Assembly: GCF_009939295.1 (NCBI RefSeq)
Contig: NZ_WVIC01000017.1
Coordinates: 20,872 to 84,509, forward strand
DNA: 63,638 nt
From: Petrachloros mirabilis ULC683
GTDB lineage: Bacteria > Cyanobacteriota > Cyanobacteriia > Thermosynechococcales > Thermosynechococcaceae
Direction: 5' to 3'
The notes under the pieces are model-generated. The model worked only from the letters and a program-made list of their open reading frames with translations. It ran no database searches and was not told where the DNA came from. Positions 16,709 to 25,866 of this stretch are shown piece by piece (position 1 is the first letter of the stretch; each line of letters opens with the position of its first letter). The position numbers and the translations under genes were made by a program.

Positions 16709-19351
16709 ATGAATCAAATTCAGGTTTTGGCGCTTAGTGTGGGTGTTTTGGCGGTATTAGCTGGGCAATCTGTTCAGGCAGAAACGATCGTGACCAATCC
16801 AGTGCCGGGGGAAGCATCCGCTGTCCGTCGTCCTTTGTCCTCGGAGCAGTCCCAGCTTCAAATCACCGATGACCTCACCCAGGTCACTGATGACCAGGGA
16901 CAACAGCCCAATAACAATATTTTCTATCTCAGCGACTTTGACCAACCCGCAACCACCATAGATGAATGGATGGCTCAAATTGCTCAATCGCTGGTGCAGG
17001 TGACGGGGGTGCGGGTGAATGCAACGGAGACGGGTTTAGAAATCACGCTGGAAACGTCTGAGCCTTTGGAATCTCCTTCTACTTCGGTGGTGGGCAATGC
17101 CCTGATTGCTGAGATTTCCAATGCGGTGCTGGCACTGCCAGAAGGGGATGCCTTTGAGCAGTTTGGCCCGGCGGAGGGGATTGCGCTGGTGAGCGTGACG
17201 GGTTTACCGGGCGATCGGGTGCGGGTATCGATAACGGGAGCTGAGGCAGCACCCCAGGCTCAGGTGGGTGTAGAGGCCGGGAATCTGGTGTTGAGTGTGG
17301 TGCCAGGTGTTGCCCAGGTGGGTGATGGGGATAATGCGATTCAAATTGTGGTGACGGGGGAAGGGGACACTGGGTATCGGGTGGATAGGGCAAGTACGGC
17401 CACTCGAACTGATACGCCAATTCGTGATGTGCCGCAGTCGATTCAGGTGGTGCCGCGACAGGTACTAGAGGATCAAAGACCTAATAGTCTCAGTGATGCT
17501 CTCCGCAATGTTAGCGGTATTTCAGCCGGAAATTCCTCACTGCAATTTTTTGAGTCCCCTATTATTCGAGGGTTTGATGCAGCACAAAGCATTTTCACAA
17601 ATGGCACTCGCAATACCGTAGGCGGATTTACGCTTACCTTTGAAACGGCGAATGTTGAACGGATTGAAGTGCTCAAAGGACCTGCCTCAGTCCTTTATGG
17701 TGGAGCTGAACCAGGTGGTATCATTAATCTAGTCACTGAGTTGCCCTTAGCTGACCCGTATTATGCCGTTCAGGGAACTGTTGGCAACTTTGATTTTTAC
17801 AGCCCTTCCATTGATTTTTCGGGTCCCCTCAATGAAGATCGCACCATTCGTTATCGTCTCAACGCACTCTATCAAGACTCCGGTACCTTTATCGACTTCG
17901 TGGATATCGAGCGGTTATTTATTGCCCCCGTTCTCAGCTTTCAATTAGGGGAGAATACAAACTTGATTGTGGAAGCAAGCTATCAGCGCCGTTCTCAAAC
18001 CTCTATTCCAGGCTTACCTGCCGCTGGTACCGTCTTACCTAACCCTTTAGGTGAAGTAGATCGATCACGGTTTCTGGGAGATCCAGATTTTTCGGAAACT
18101 GGATTCGAAGCAACGATTATTGGCTACCGGCTAGAACATGAGTTTAGTGAAAACTGGTCAATTCAAAATGCCTTTAGAGCTGAGTTTGGCAATATTATCA
18201 CCAACAGGAATATTCGTCCAATAAGACTGGAAGCAGATAACAAAACCGTTAATCGCCGTGCTGGCTTTACAACTGGAAACAGACAGGGTTACTCTCTACA
18301 AACAGATGTCATTGGTGAAGTTCAGACGGGTTCTATTAGTCACGAACTGTTATTTGGTTTAGAACTGCGTCGATTTAACAATACATTTGAGCAGTTTGGA
18401 GGATCTGCTCCCAGTATTGATTTATTTGAACCCATGTATGGTCTGCCACCACTTAATATTCTCCAAAACAGTGGAGGAGATGCAAAGGATAGCTTTGTAG
18501 GTGTGTATGCTCAAGACTTAATTGCAATTACAGATAATCTAAAGTTTCTTATTGGTGGTCGCTTTGACTGGGCTGAGCAATTATACACAGATACATTTGC
18601 AGGCATTGAAGCTACGCCTCAAAGTGATACTGCATTTAGTCCACGGCTTGGCGTCGTCTACCAGCCGATTGAACCTATTTCACTCTATGCCAGCTATAGC
18701 CGCTCCTTTCAACCACAAGGAGGTTTTGGTTTTAGAAATACAGACGAGACACCATTTGAACCAACCATCGGTGAACAATTTGAAGTGGGTGTGAAAACCG
18801 ATTTTCTCGACGGTCGGCTCTCAGCAACGTTAGCAGCGTATCAACTGACTCGCCAGAATGATATTGTGAGTGATCCCAACGACCCCAACTTTTTCATTCA
18901 GGTAGGTGAGCGTCGTAGTCGAGGCATTGAACTAGATATGATTGGGGAAATTCTACCCGGCTGGAATCTCATCGCTAGTTATGCCTATACCGATGCAGAG
19001 ATTACGGAGGATACCAGTGGTTTTGAGGGAAATCGACCGAACAACGTGCCTAGGCATAGTGGTAGCCTCTGGACAACTTATGAAATTCAAAGTGGTGATT
19101 TCCAGGGCTTAGGATTTGGAGCAGGAATCTTCGTGGTGGGCGATCGTCCTGCCGATTTAGCCAACACGTTTGAGCTCCCCGGCTACGTGCGCACCGATGC
19201 TGCCATCTTTTATCGACGTGATAACTGGCAAGCTCAGCTCAACTTCCAAAATTTGTTTGATGTAGACTATTTTGAGAGTGCGAATAGTATCAATAGGGTA
19301 GTTCCTGGTCCACCTTTTACCATTCGAGGAACGGTTTCAGTTCGTTTTTGA
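16709..19351 (+). CDS. TonB-dependent siderophore receptor with N-terminal AMIN domain
   Basis: 880 residues. The signal peptide covers about 1-24 (cleavage near VQA-E). Residues ~70-205 look like an AMIN domain, a cyanobacterial addition to such receptors. The plug starts near 230 (TDTPIRDVPQSIQVVP) and contains VERIEVLKGPASVLYGGAEPGG. The remainder is a beta barrel ending in the terminal Phe of GTVSVRF. It imports ferric siderophores across the outer membrane using TonB energy. SD AGGAGTG. The lipoprotein gene follows 13 bp later and DUF1636 after that, forming one uptake operon. The ligand is unknown; no synthetase genes are visible here. Confidence 0.93.
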   Translation: MNQIQVLALSVGVLAVLAGQSVQAETIVTNPVPGEASAVRRPLSSEQSQLQITDDLTQVTDDQGQQPNNNIFYLSDFDQPATTIDEWMAQIAQSLVQVTGVRVNATETGLEITLETSEPLESPSTSVVGNALIAEISNAVLALPEGDAFEQFGPAEGIALVSVTGLPGDRVRVSITGAEAAPQAQVGVEAGNLVLSVVPGVAQVGDGDNAIQIVVTGEGDTGYRVDRASTATRTDTPIRDVPQSIQVVPRQVLEDQRPNSLSDALRNVSGISAGNSSLQFFESPIIRGFDAAQSIFTNGTRNTVGGFTLTFETANVERIEVLKGPASVLYGGAEPGGIINLVTELPLADPYYAVQGTVGNFDFYSPSIDFSGPLNEDRTIRYRLNALYQDSGTFIDFVDIERLFIAPVLSFQLGENTNLIVEASYQRRSQTSIPGLPAAGTVLPNPLGEVDRSRFLGDPDFSETGFEATIIGYRLEHEFSENWSIQNAFRAEFGNIITNRNIRPIRLEADNKTVNRRAGFTTGNRQGYSLQTDVIGEVQTGSISHELLFGLELRRFNNTFEQFGGSAPSIDLFEPMYGLPPLNILQNSGGDAKDSFVGVYAQDLIAITDNLKFLIGGRFDWAEQLYTDTFAGIEATPQSDTAFSPRLGVVYQPIEPISLYASYSRSFQPQGGFGFRNTDETPFEPTIGEQFEVGVKTDFLDGRLSATLAAYQLTRQNDIVSDPNDPNFFIQVGERRSRGIELDMIGEILPGWNLIASYAYTDAEITEDTSGFEGNRPNNVPRHSGSLWTTYEIQSGDFQGLGFGAGIFVVGDRPADLANTFELPGYVRTDAAIFYRRDNWQAQLNFQNLFDVDYFESANSINRVVPGPPFTIRGTVSVRF

Positions 19352-19364
19352 TAACTCATATTCA

Positions 19365-20357
19365 ATGATTGATAAAATTCATCATGTAATCAAAGGGTGT
19401 TTTTTGAGCGTATTGGCACTCATACTTATTGTCGCTTGTAGCGGCAAAAGTCCTCACAACATCACGGCTCAAGATCATATCTCTCCTTCATCAGTCACTC
19501 GAATTGTCGAGCATACGATGGGGAAAACCATAGTTCCAGCAAGCCCCCAACGAATAGTGACCATTAATCCTCTCTTTTTGGGCAATGCATTGGCGCTAGG
19601 CATTAAGCCAACCGGTTCAACAGGATGGCAGTTAGACGACAGCTCAAACTTGTCAGCTTATGAAGCTTATCTCCAACGTCTACCAGGAGAGTTTACTTAT
19701 TTAGGTTTAGTAACTCAACCGAGTTTGGAGAAAATTCTATCGGTCAAACCTGATTTAATTGTTGGTTTTGATTCCTCTAAACCTATTTATGGCCAACTCT
19801 CGCAAATTGCTCCTACCCTACTATTTAGTTGGAGTGGTACGGCTCAATCTTGGAAGGAGACGTTACTCGCCTTTGGTGAGGCGATTGGTAAATCTCAAGA
19901 AGCTAACGAGGCATTAGAGGCTTACTACCAGCGAACACAAGAATTCAAGCAGAACATGGGAGAAAAGGCAGCTCAAACTCAAGTTTCTCTAATAGAACTA
20001 GATAGTAATAACACGATCAGTCTCATCCCTAAAGATGTATTTGCTGGTAGTATTCTGGAGGACGCGGGATTATCCCGACCTTCTTCACAGAACTGGACAA
20101 GGGGCTACCAAATTATCTCCCTTGAACAGCTCCCCCAAATAGATGGTGATGTAATTTTTATCCGGACTTCGGGTGATAATGATCAAGAACGTGCACAGCT
20201 AGTTAAGCAATTACAGAGTCATGTCCTTTGGTCTCAGCTAAACGCTGTCCGACAGGGAAAAGTGTATCAGATTGATCCATACTATTGGTTTAACAGCAGT
20301 ATCATTGATGCAAATCTGGTTCTGGATGATCTGTCTAAATACATACTTGAGGAGTAG
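19365..20357 (+). CDS. Iron-siderophore ABC transporter substrate-binding lipoprotein (FecB type)
   Basis: 330 residues. The lipoprotein signal ends in the lipobox LIVAC (Cys24). A class III periplasmic binding fold follows: PQRIVTINPLFLGNALALGI, a helix linker in the middle, and RQGKVYQIDPYYWFNSS near the end. It would hand ferri-siderophore from the receptor to an inner-membrane ABC permease, which is not in this window. It starts 13 bp after the receptor and ends 8 bp before DUF1636, so co-transcription is near certain. Confidence 0.9.
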   Translation: MIDKIHHVIKGCFLSVLALILIVACSGKSPHNITAQDHISPSSVTRIVEHTMGKTIVPASPQRIVTINPLFLGNALALGIKPTGSTGWQLDDSSNLSAYEAYLQRLPGEFTYLGLVTQPSLEKILSVKPDLIVGFDSSKPIYGQLSQIAPTLLFSWSGTAQSWKETLLAFGEAIGKSQEANEALEAYYQRTQEFKQNMGEKAAQTQVSLIELDSNNTISLIPKDVFAGSILEDAGLSRPSSQNWTRGYQIISLEQLPQIDGDVIFIRTSGDNDQERAQLVKQLQSHVLWSQLNAVRQGKVYQIDPYYWFNSSIIDANLVLDDLSKYILEE

Positions 20358-20365
20358 GGATACTG

Positions 20366-20755
20366 ATGCCTAAAGACGTTTTATTTGTCTGTAAATCTTG
20401 CAACTCCGTCCACTCGGATGATGTTGATTATGACAAAGCTGAAGGTGCTGTTTTGCTCAATCAATTGCTCGAGCTGCATCAACATTGCTCAGAACAAGAC
20501 ACATTAGACATTCGTGAAGTTGGCTGCCTCTGGACTTGCTCTCGCCCCTGCTCAGCCGCCTTTTCTGCCCCAGACAAAGCCACCTATCTCTTCACCAACG
20601 TCCCCGCCACCGCAGCAGAGGCTCTGCTGCAATTTGGTCAGCTCTACCAGGCCAGCAAAGACGGCAACATTCCCTGGAAACAGTTCCCTGAAGTGCTGCA
20701 ATCCGCAGAAGTTGCCAAAATTCCATCGCTTATTTTTGAGGAAGTAGATAGTTGA
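20366..20755 (+). CDS. DUF1636 family Cys-rich protein
   Basis: 129 residues with CKSC at 9-13 and a second cluster CLWTCSRPC in the middle, the DUF1636 pattern (thioredoxin-like ferredoxin fold, predicted metal or Fe-S binding). It is a usual companion of cyanobacterial TonB receptor/FecB pairs, so a role in iron release or handling is likely but unproven. The ATG is preceded by GAGGAGTAGGG. A degraded copy of its Cys-proximal segment lies at 21379-21453, beyond the toxin-antitoxin pair. Confidence 0.88.
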   Translation: MPKDVLFVCKSCNSVHSDDVDYDKAEGAVLLNQLLELHQHCSEQDTLDIREVGCLWTCSRPCSAAFSAPDKATYLFTNVPATAAEALLQFGQLYQASKDGNIPWKQFPEVLQSAEVAKIPSLIFEEVDS

Positions 20756-20818
20756 ATATAAATAATTTGGTCTTGCTGATTATGACCTGCGGACTGTTAA
20801 GGCACTGTTATGGCACTG

Positions 20819-21088
20819 TTATGGAAAAGATCGATAGATCTCTCTACGATGCAAGACACGAGCAAACGTTATTGTGTCATTTTCAAAAAAGAAGCCAATA
20901 CGGTAATCCCCGATTCGTAGGCGGTAAGCACTGTCAGATGCTTTCAGTTTCTTCAAACCTCGAATTTCCTCAAAATTGGAACAGTTCGGAATCTCTTGGA
21001 ACACCAGATTTCTAATTGCAGAGTAGCTAGGTGTGCTTTTGAGTGCCTTCAAATCTTTTAGGAAACTTGGTAAATACTCAACCTTCAT
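20819..21088 (-). CDS. RelE/ParE-type toxin
   Basis: About 89 residues from the ATG at 21088 (MKVEYLPSFLKDLKAL); earlier ATG or TTG codons would add up to three. The RelE/ParE fold is seen in LKKLKASDSAYRLRIGDYRIGFFFENDTITFARVLHRREIYR (read in pieces), with Arg/Lys residues and the terminal HRREIY typical of mRNA interferases. The start overlaps the end of the antitoxin gene by 11 bp, as expected for a coupled pair. Confidence 0.88.
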   Translation of the reverse strand: MKVEYLPSFLKDLKALKSTPSYSAIRNLVFQEIPNCSNFEEIRGLKKLKASDSAYRLRIGDYRIGFFFENDTITFARVLHRREIYRSFP

Positions 21089-21296
21089 CGCCATCAAGAT
21101 TTTTTAGGGCAGCATTCAAGCTGAGTGGAATTTCATGCTTAACATCTTGCATGACTTGATATAAACCTTCATCTTCAATCGCTTCGAGTAACCGTTGATA
21201 GTCCTCAACTTGCAAGACAACCTTATGGACTCGACCGCTATTATCTGTTACAAACTCTTCAACAAAAGGATAATCGTTTGCCTTTATCTGTGTCAT
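21078..21296 (-). CDS. Antitoxin of the RelE/ParE pair
   Basis: 72 residues from the ATG at 21296; an ATG at 21314 or TTG at 21329 would extend it. The N-terminal part (residues 1-~35) is a small beta-rich segment with VVLQVEDYQRLLEAIED, like Phd/YefM-type or cyanobacterial DUF antitoxins, and the C-terminus is acidic and helical, suited to wrap the toxin. Translationally coupled to the toxin by overlap. Such antitoxins usually repress their own promoter. Confidence 0.8.
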   Translation of the reverse strand: MTQIKANDYPFVEEFVTDNSGRVHKVVLQVEDYQRLLEAIEDEGLYQVMQDVKHEIPLSLNAALKNLDGDEG

Positions 21297-21378
21297 ATGA
21301 GAATCGGTAAGCATACCTAAGTATGCCAAAGCTACCTCTTCAGGTTAGCGTAAATCAAGCTCGGCAAACCTAAACATC

Positions 21379-21453
21379 GCCTTCTCTGCCCCAGACAAAG
21401 CCACCTCTCTCTCTTCGGGCATTGCTCACCCTACAGCAGCTTTAGAGGCTATC
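21379..21453 (+). pseudogene. Remnant of a duplicated DUF1636 segment
   Basis: Translates to AFSAPDKATSLSSGIAHP and then TAALEAI, matching AFSAPDKATYLFTNVPATAAEAL of the intact DUF1636 gene, with near-identical bases over CTGCCCCAGACAAAGCCACC. No start or stop context remains. It shows that the region between 20755 and 21379 was rearranged, with the toxin-antitoxin pair now lying between the two copies. Confidence 0.65.
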
Positions 21454-22016
21454 GCGATACTCTGACAGCAGTGCGATCGTTTGGGTCAACACATCTCGAT
21501 TCTGCTCTGACGGGTCAACCAGAAAGCTCAAGAGTGCAAGATCTCGTTCAACTTCGATTCTAGCTCGGCGAGCCGCTTGTTCCGATTCTTCAACTCTTCG
21601 TTGCTTTTCTTCAGCTCTCTCAGCCTCTGCTCGTGCTTGATCTTCTCTTCTCTCCTCAGCTCTTCGTTTCTCATCCTCAGCTCTTCGTTTCTCATCCTCA
21701 ACTCTTCGTCTGTCATCCTCAACTCTTCGTCTCTCTGCTTTTGCTCTATCCGCCTCTGCTTCATCGAGGCGGTCTGTTTCTCGATTTCGACGGTTCCACT
21801 CAATGCCGAGATTAACCACTGCCACCAAGAGGGCTGCCACGGTGAGTTGGTTACTCCAGAGCCGGGGGTAGGCAAGTTGTCCGAGGAGGAGGAAGTCTGT
21901 TTCGTCATAGAACCATGCCTTCGGCAGGCTTGAGTCAACAAAAAGGCAATGCTAATAACCAGCAGGGTGAGGCTGGTGCTGGGTAAAAGGGCTAGCAGAT
22001 TAATCCATCGGCTCAT
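21442..22016 (-). pseudogene. Frameshifted membrane-anchored coiled-coil protein
   Basis: Two overlapping reading frames belong together. From the ATG at 22016, MSRWINLLALLPSTSLTLLV continues into a hydrophobic segment up to a run of five A on the + strand (21940-21944). Adding one base there reads through into FFVDSSLPKAWFYDETDFLL and LGQLAYPRLWSNQLT, a second hydrophobic segment (VAALLVAVVNLGIEW), and a highly charged coiled coil rich in RRVEDEKRR units up to the stop at 21442. The joined frame is 192 codons. As it stands, frame 1 runs on to 21528 as a different charged sequence. It may be a true lesion, slippage or sequencing error. Function unknown. Confidence 0.6.
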
Positions 22017-22082
22017 TTAGGCTGGTTCTGTTCATTGATTTCAGTGACAATGAACCACTCGCAGAGAACTGCATGACTTAGC

Positions 22083-22763
22083 TTACCATTGACCTGGGTT
22101 GGCATTGTTACCGCCCCAGGACGAGGCCGCTAGCCGCTGCTTCAGGTCTCGAATGGCGGCACTGGAGTTACGATCATAGGCGAGTTGTATGCAGCGGGCA
22201 GTTGTCTCTGGTAGATCAAAACCCGGAAAGAATTGACTATACCTCACAAGATGATAAGCGCTCTGCTGAAACTGATAGATCAAAATTTGTTGGTTTTTGT
22301 AGAGCCAGACTTCTGGCACTCGAAAGGGCGAGTAATCTTGCACATCCGAAAAGCTGGTCACATCAACTTCAATCACTAAATCAGGGGGTGGGTCATGCTG
22401 CCAGTCAATCCGTTTTTTGCCCGATATCGCTTGCCAATTTTGAATGTAAAAACAGTAGTCTGGCTCCAGGCCGCTGGTCTCTGGCAGCGCCATCATCACC
22501 GGGGTAAAGGCATCATAATCTTGCCCGTTATGGTCGAGCAGTGCCTTGACAATATCGGCAATTAGATTGGCATCGCGCCCATGTACCGGCAAGGGAGACA
22601 TCAGTAGCACTTCGCCATTGTGGTATTTTAGGCGAGGAATCGACCCATCCCCCCGCTGTGCACTCAAACGCTGATACTCCTGCCAGGTGGCTGGCAAGCG
22701 CACTACTGCCCCCGCTGGCAATTGAATGCTTTCGGGTGAAACCAGTGCAAACATAGTGGGCAA
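22083..22763 (-). CDS. Uma2 family protein
   Basis: 226 residues with the signature GLEPDYCFYI and PPDLVIEVDVTSFSD (PD...ExD core), then VPEVWLYKNQQILIYQF. It belongs to the same subgroup as the gene at 41051-41701. The C-terminal tail SSWGGNNANPGQW looks unstructured. Stand-alone gene between the frameshifted coiled-coil gene and the GTPase at 22901. Function of the family is unresolved. Confidence 0.85.
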   Translation of the reverse strand: MPTMFALVSPESIQLPAGAVVRLPATWQEYQRLSAQRGDGSIPRLKYHNGEVLLMSPLPVHGRDANLIADIVKALLDHNGQDYDAFTPVMMALPETSGLEPDYCFYIQNWQAISGKKRIDWQHDPPPDLVIEVDVTSFSDVQDYSPFRVPEVWLYKNQQILIYQFQQSAYHLVRYSQFFPGFDLPETTARCIQLAYDRNSSAAIRDLKQRLAASSWGGNNANPGQW

Positions 22764-22900
22764 AATCTACAGTGCAGTGTACTGCCATCATAACGATAGA
22801 GACGAGCCTAAATCAGCGCACACCAGTCAATGGGAAATGAGCCATGATCTGAGATACTCAGTTTTGGCCATAATGTCTATAGCGCTGTAGAGAGTATGCC

Positions 22901-24058
22901 ATGACATCCACCACCGTAACTTCTGATGCCTTCAACCCCATGAACGCTGACAAGCAAGGCATTCCGGTCACCATCATTACCGGGTTCTTGGGTAGCGGCA
23001 AAACTACGCTGCTCAACCATATCCTCACCAACCAGGAAGGTTTGAAAACAGCAGTGCTGGTGAATGAGTTTGGCGAGATTGGCATTGACAACGAGCTGCT
23101 GATCACCACAGGTGAAGATATGGTTGAACTCAGCAACGGCTGCATCTGCTGCACGATCAACAGTGATTTGATCAACGCGGTTAACAAGGTGCTGGAGCGT
23201 CCCGAGAAGGTAGACTACATCGTTGTTGAAACCACGGGACTAGCCGATCCATTGCCGGTGGCGCTCACATTTCTGGGTACAGAGCTACGAGACTACACCC
23301 GGCTGGATTCGATTGTGACGGTGGTGGATGCTGAGAATTTCAGTCTGGATTTATTTAACAGTGAGGCGGCTCAAAGCCAGATCACCTACGGCGATATTAT
23401 TTTGCTGAATAAGGCTGACTTGGTGGATGAGGCTGATCTGGATTTGCTAGAGGTGCGGGTACGAGAAATGCGTCAGGGTGCCCGCATCTTGCGCACAGTG
23501 AAGGGGGAAGTCTCCCTACCGCTAATTCTCAGCGTTGGGTTGTTTGAATCTGATCAGTATTTTGCGCCAGATAGCCCTAAGGACGAGCATGGGCACCATC
23601 TTGATCACGTCCACGAGGTAGCAGATCACTCAAACTGTGACCACGACCATGATCACTGCATTCATGATCAGGCCGATCATGATCACGGCCACAGTCACAA
23701 CCACAGTCACGACCACCACCATCATTCCCATCACCTTGAAAATGATGGATTTACCTCCCTATCTTTCCAGAGTGACCGTCCCTTCTCGGTGCGAAAGTTT
23801 CAGCATTTTCTCGATGAGCAGTTGCCTGCCAATGTGTTTCGCGCCAAGGGAATTCTTTGGTTTGATGAAAGCCCCAAGCGTCATGTGTTTCATCTCAGCG
23901 GCAAGCGCTTTTCCCTTGAAGATGAAGACTGGAAAGGCATTCCTAAAAATCAACTGGTGATGATTGGCCAAGATCTGGATTTAGAGGGGCTGCGATCGCA
24001 GCTTAACGCCTGCCTCTCCCTACCCAAAACCCAGCGAGGCAAAGGTTTTAGCAGCTAA
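22901..24058 (+). CDS. COG0523 (CobW/Zng1-like) GTP-binding metallochaperone, His-rich
   Basis: 385 residues. Walker A GFLGSGKT at 28-35, the metal-binding CICC at 81-84 (CxCC signature of the family), NKAD guanine-specificity motif near 170, then a very His/Asp-rich segment about residues 225-285, and the CobW C-terminal domain (VFRAKGILWFDESPKRHVFHLSG). COG0523 proteins use GTP to deliver metal, mostly zinc, sometimes cobalt or iron. It is a paralogue of the gene at 24781 on the other strand, with leuD between them. No metal box was found in its own upstream region. Confidence 0.9.
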   Translation: MTSTTVTSDAFNPMNADKQGIPVTIITGFLGSGKTTLLNHILTNQEGLKTAVLVNEFGEIGIDNELLITTGEDMVELSNGCICCTINSDLINAVNKVLERPEKVDYIVVETTGLADPLPVALTFLGTELRDYTRLDSIVTVVDAENFSLDLFNSEAAQSQITYGDIILLNKADLVDEADLDLLEVRVREMRQGARILRTVKGEVSLPLILSVGLFESDQYFAPDSPKDEHGHHLDHVHEVADHSNCDHDHDHCIHDQADHDHGHSHNHSHDHHHHSHHLENDGFTSLSFQSDRPFSVRKFQHFLDEQLPANVFRAKGILWFDESPKRHVFHLSGKRFSLEDEDWKGIPKNQLVMIGQDLDLEGLRSQLNACLSLPKTQRGKGFSS

Positions 24059-24086
24059 CATCTAGCTTTGGGATGCAATCGACTCA

Positions 24087-24680
24087 TTAACAACTCCAAG
24101 CCAAGTAAGGCAACTTTGCCACCGTTGCCTTCACCTGCTCGACCTGGCTCAGCAGTTGCCCCGTCCCATCCCAACTACCGCTCAACATCATTTGCCGTGA
24201 CCCGTCCCCCATATAAATCGGCGCACACCAGTTGCCAGCTTGCACTTGCAACGTGATCAAATCAAGTATGACCTCCGTTTGGGGCTGAGTTTGAATCAAC
24301 GCCTGAAGAGCAGCAACCGCCTCTGACCCTGCTGTAACGCAAGGAATACCTATTGCCACACAATTGCCAAAGAAAATTTCTGCAAAACTTTCCCCCACAA
24401 TCGCCTTGATACCCCAACGCGCAATGGATTGCGGCGCATGTTCCCGCGAAGAACCACAGCCAAAATTGCCATTCACCACCAAAATCTGGGCACCTTGATA
24501 CTGAGGCAAATCAAAGGGATGCTGCCCATTGGCCTGCTGCCGATCATCTGCAAACACCTGTTCGCCTAGCCCGTCAAAGGTGACACATTTCAGAAAACGA
24601 GCTGGGATGATGCGATCTGTATCAATATCATTGCCGAGCAAAGGAAGTGCCCGCCCCATAACGGCCTGAACTTGACGCAT
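24087..24680 (-). CDS. leuD: 3-isopropylmalate dehydratase small subunit
   Basis: About 197 residues from the ATG at 24680; a GTG at 24689 is an alternative. Contains the swivel-domain motifs [15 protein letters not shown] and [15 protein letters not shown] of LeuD. Works with LeuC to isomerise isopropylmalate in leucine synthesis; leuC is not in the window. It lies on the same strand as the GTPase and sufE genes, about 100 bp beyond the GTPase, so it may be read from their promoter. LeuC, its partner, carries a [4Fe-4S] cluster, a loose tie to sufE upstream. Confidence 0.92.
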   Translation of the reverse strand: MRQVQAVMGRALPLLGNDIDTDRIIPARFLKCVTFDGLGEQVFADDRQQANGQHPFDLPQYQGAQILVVNGNFGCGSSREHAPQSIARWGIKAIVGESFAEIFFGNCVAIGIPCVTAGSEAVAALQALIQTQPQTEVILDLITLQVQAGNWCAPIYMGDGSRQMMLSGSWDGTGQLLSQVEQVKATVAKLPYLAWSC

Positions 24681-24780
24681 GAATGCCACCCGCTTACTCG
24701 CGCTATTGTGCTTATTCTGCCAGATCCCAGGTCACTGTTGTTACAGCAACACCCTGAAAGGTTAACAACTCATCCGGGGG

Positions 24781-25830
24781 TCAGGCCAAACAGTCCTGCA
24801 ACTGCTGACGCAGTTGTTCAGGATTTAGATGACGACCAATCAAGACCAACTGATTGCTGGGTGCTCCAGACCAGTCATCCACATTCATTTCATAGCGTTT
24901 GCCACTGAGTTGAAAAATATAGCGAGGAGCGTTGTTTTGAAACCACAGCAAACCCTTAGCCCGAAACACATCCTCAGGCATGACCTCCGTGAGAAAGTTT
25001 TGGAATTTTTCAATCACAAAGGGGCGATCGCTCTGAAAAGAAACGGAAATAAACCCATCGTTGGCTAGGTGATCTGAGCCATGGGCATGATGGTGATGCC
25101 CATGATCTGTCTGATCAGGATGCTCATGGGGGTGATGCTCACCATGAACATCTTCTTGTACCTTAGGATACAACTCAGCCTGGGACAGCTCCACATCTAA
25201 AATCAGCGCCAGGGGCACTTCTCCATAATGGGTGCGAAGCATCCGAGCCCCTGCCTTGAGATCCCGAATCGTCTGCTCCACAGCTTCGACTTGCTCAATG
25301 GGCACCAGGTCAGTTTTGTTAAGCAATATAATATCACCGTAGGTCACCTGACTTAAAGCAGCCTGACTTTGGAAATACTCAGGGGTAAAGGTTTCCACAT
25401 CCACAACTGTCAACACCGAGTCTAAACGGGTCAGATCTCGCAACTCAGTGCCAACAAAAGTCAACACAATGGGGAGCGGATCAGCCACCCCCGTGGTCTC
25501 AATCACCAAATAATCAACCTGCTCCTGCTCCAGCACCCTATAGACAGCCGCAACCAAATCATCGTTGATTGTGCAGCAGATACAGCCATTGCTAAGCTGC
25601 ACCATATCTTGATCCATGGAAACCAGCAGTTGACTATCAATGTTAATGTCACCAAACTCATTGACGAGTACAGCCACCTTCAAATCCTGACGGTTGATGA
25701 GAATGTGATTGAGCAGCGTAGTTTTGCCACTGCCCAAAAAGCCAGTAATCACCGTGACGGGCATCCCTCTTTTAGGGAGCGCCACCGATTCCTGAGTGAC
25801 TTGAGTTTGGGGCGTTTGGGTCGAAACCAT
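24781..25830 (-). CDS. COG0523 (CobW/Zng1-like) GTP-binding metallochaperone
   Basis: 349 residues; GGAGG six bases before the ATG at 25830 fixes the start. GFLGSGKT Walker A, CICC metal motif, NKTD guanine motif and a His-rich stretch (HGEHHPHEHPDQTDHGHHHH and on) mirror the gene at 22901. The C-terminal domain has VFRAKGLLWFQNNAPRYIFQLSGKRY. It is 36 bp downstream of sufE and probably shares its promoter, which contains a Fur/Zur-like palindrome, so production under metal shortage is likely. Confidence 0.92.
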   Translation of the reverse strand: MVSTQTPQTQVTQESVALPKRGMPVTVITGFLGSGKTTLLNHILINRQDLKVAVLVNEFGDINIDSQLLVSMDQDMVQLSNGCICCTINDDLVAAVYRVLEQEQVDYLVIETTGVADPLPIVLTFVGTELRDLTRLDSVLTVVDVETFTPEYFQSQAALSQVTYGDIILLNKTDLVPIEQVEAVEQTIRDLKAGARMLRTHYGEVPLALILDVELSQAELYPKVQEDVHGEHHPHEHPDQTDHGHHHHAHGSDHLANDGFISVSFQSDRPFVIEKFQNFLTEVMPEDVFRAKGLLWFQNNAPRYIFQLSGKRYEMNVDDWSGAPSNQLVLIGRHLNPEQLRQQLQDCLA

Positions 25831-25866
25831 AGATCCTCCGTTCAATGTTTAAGGGCAGCCCGTTCC

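Noticed and set aside
21528-22016. 162-aa ORF taken as the real coiled-coil gene
   Set aside because: Its charged half is an alternative frame of the repeat; the other frame has a coherent hydrophobic segment and ending.
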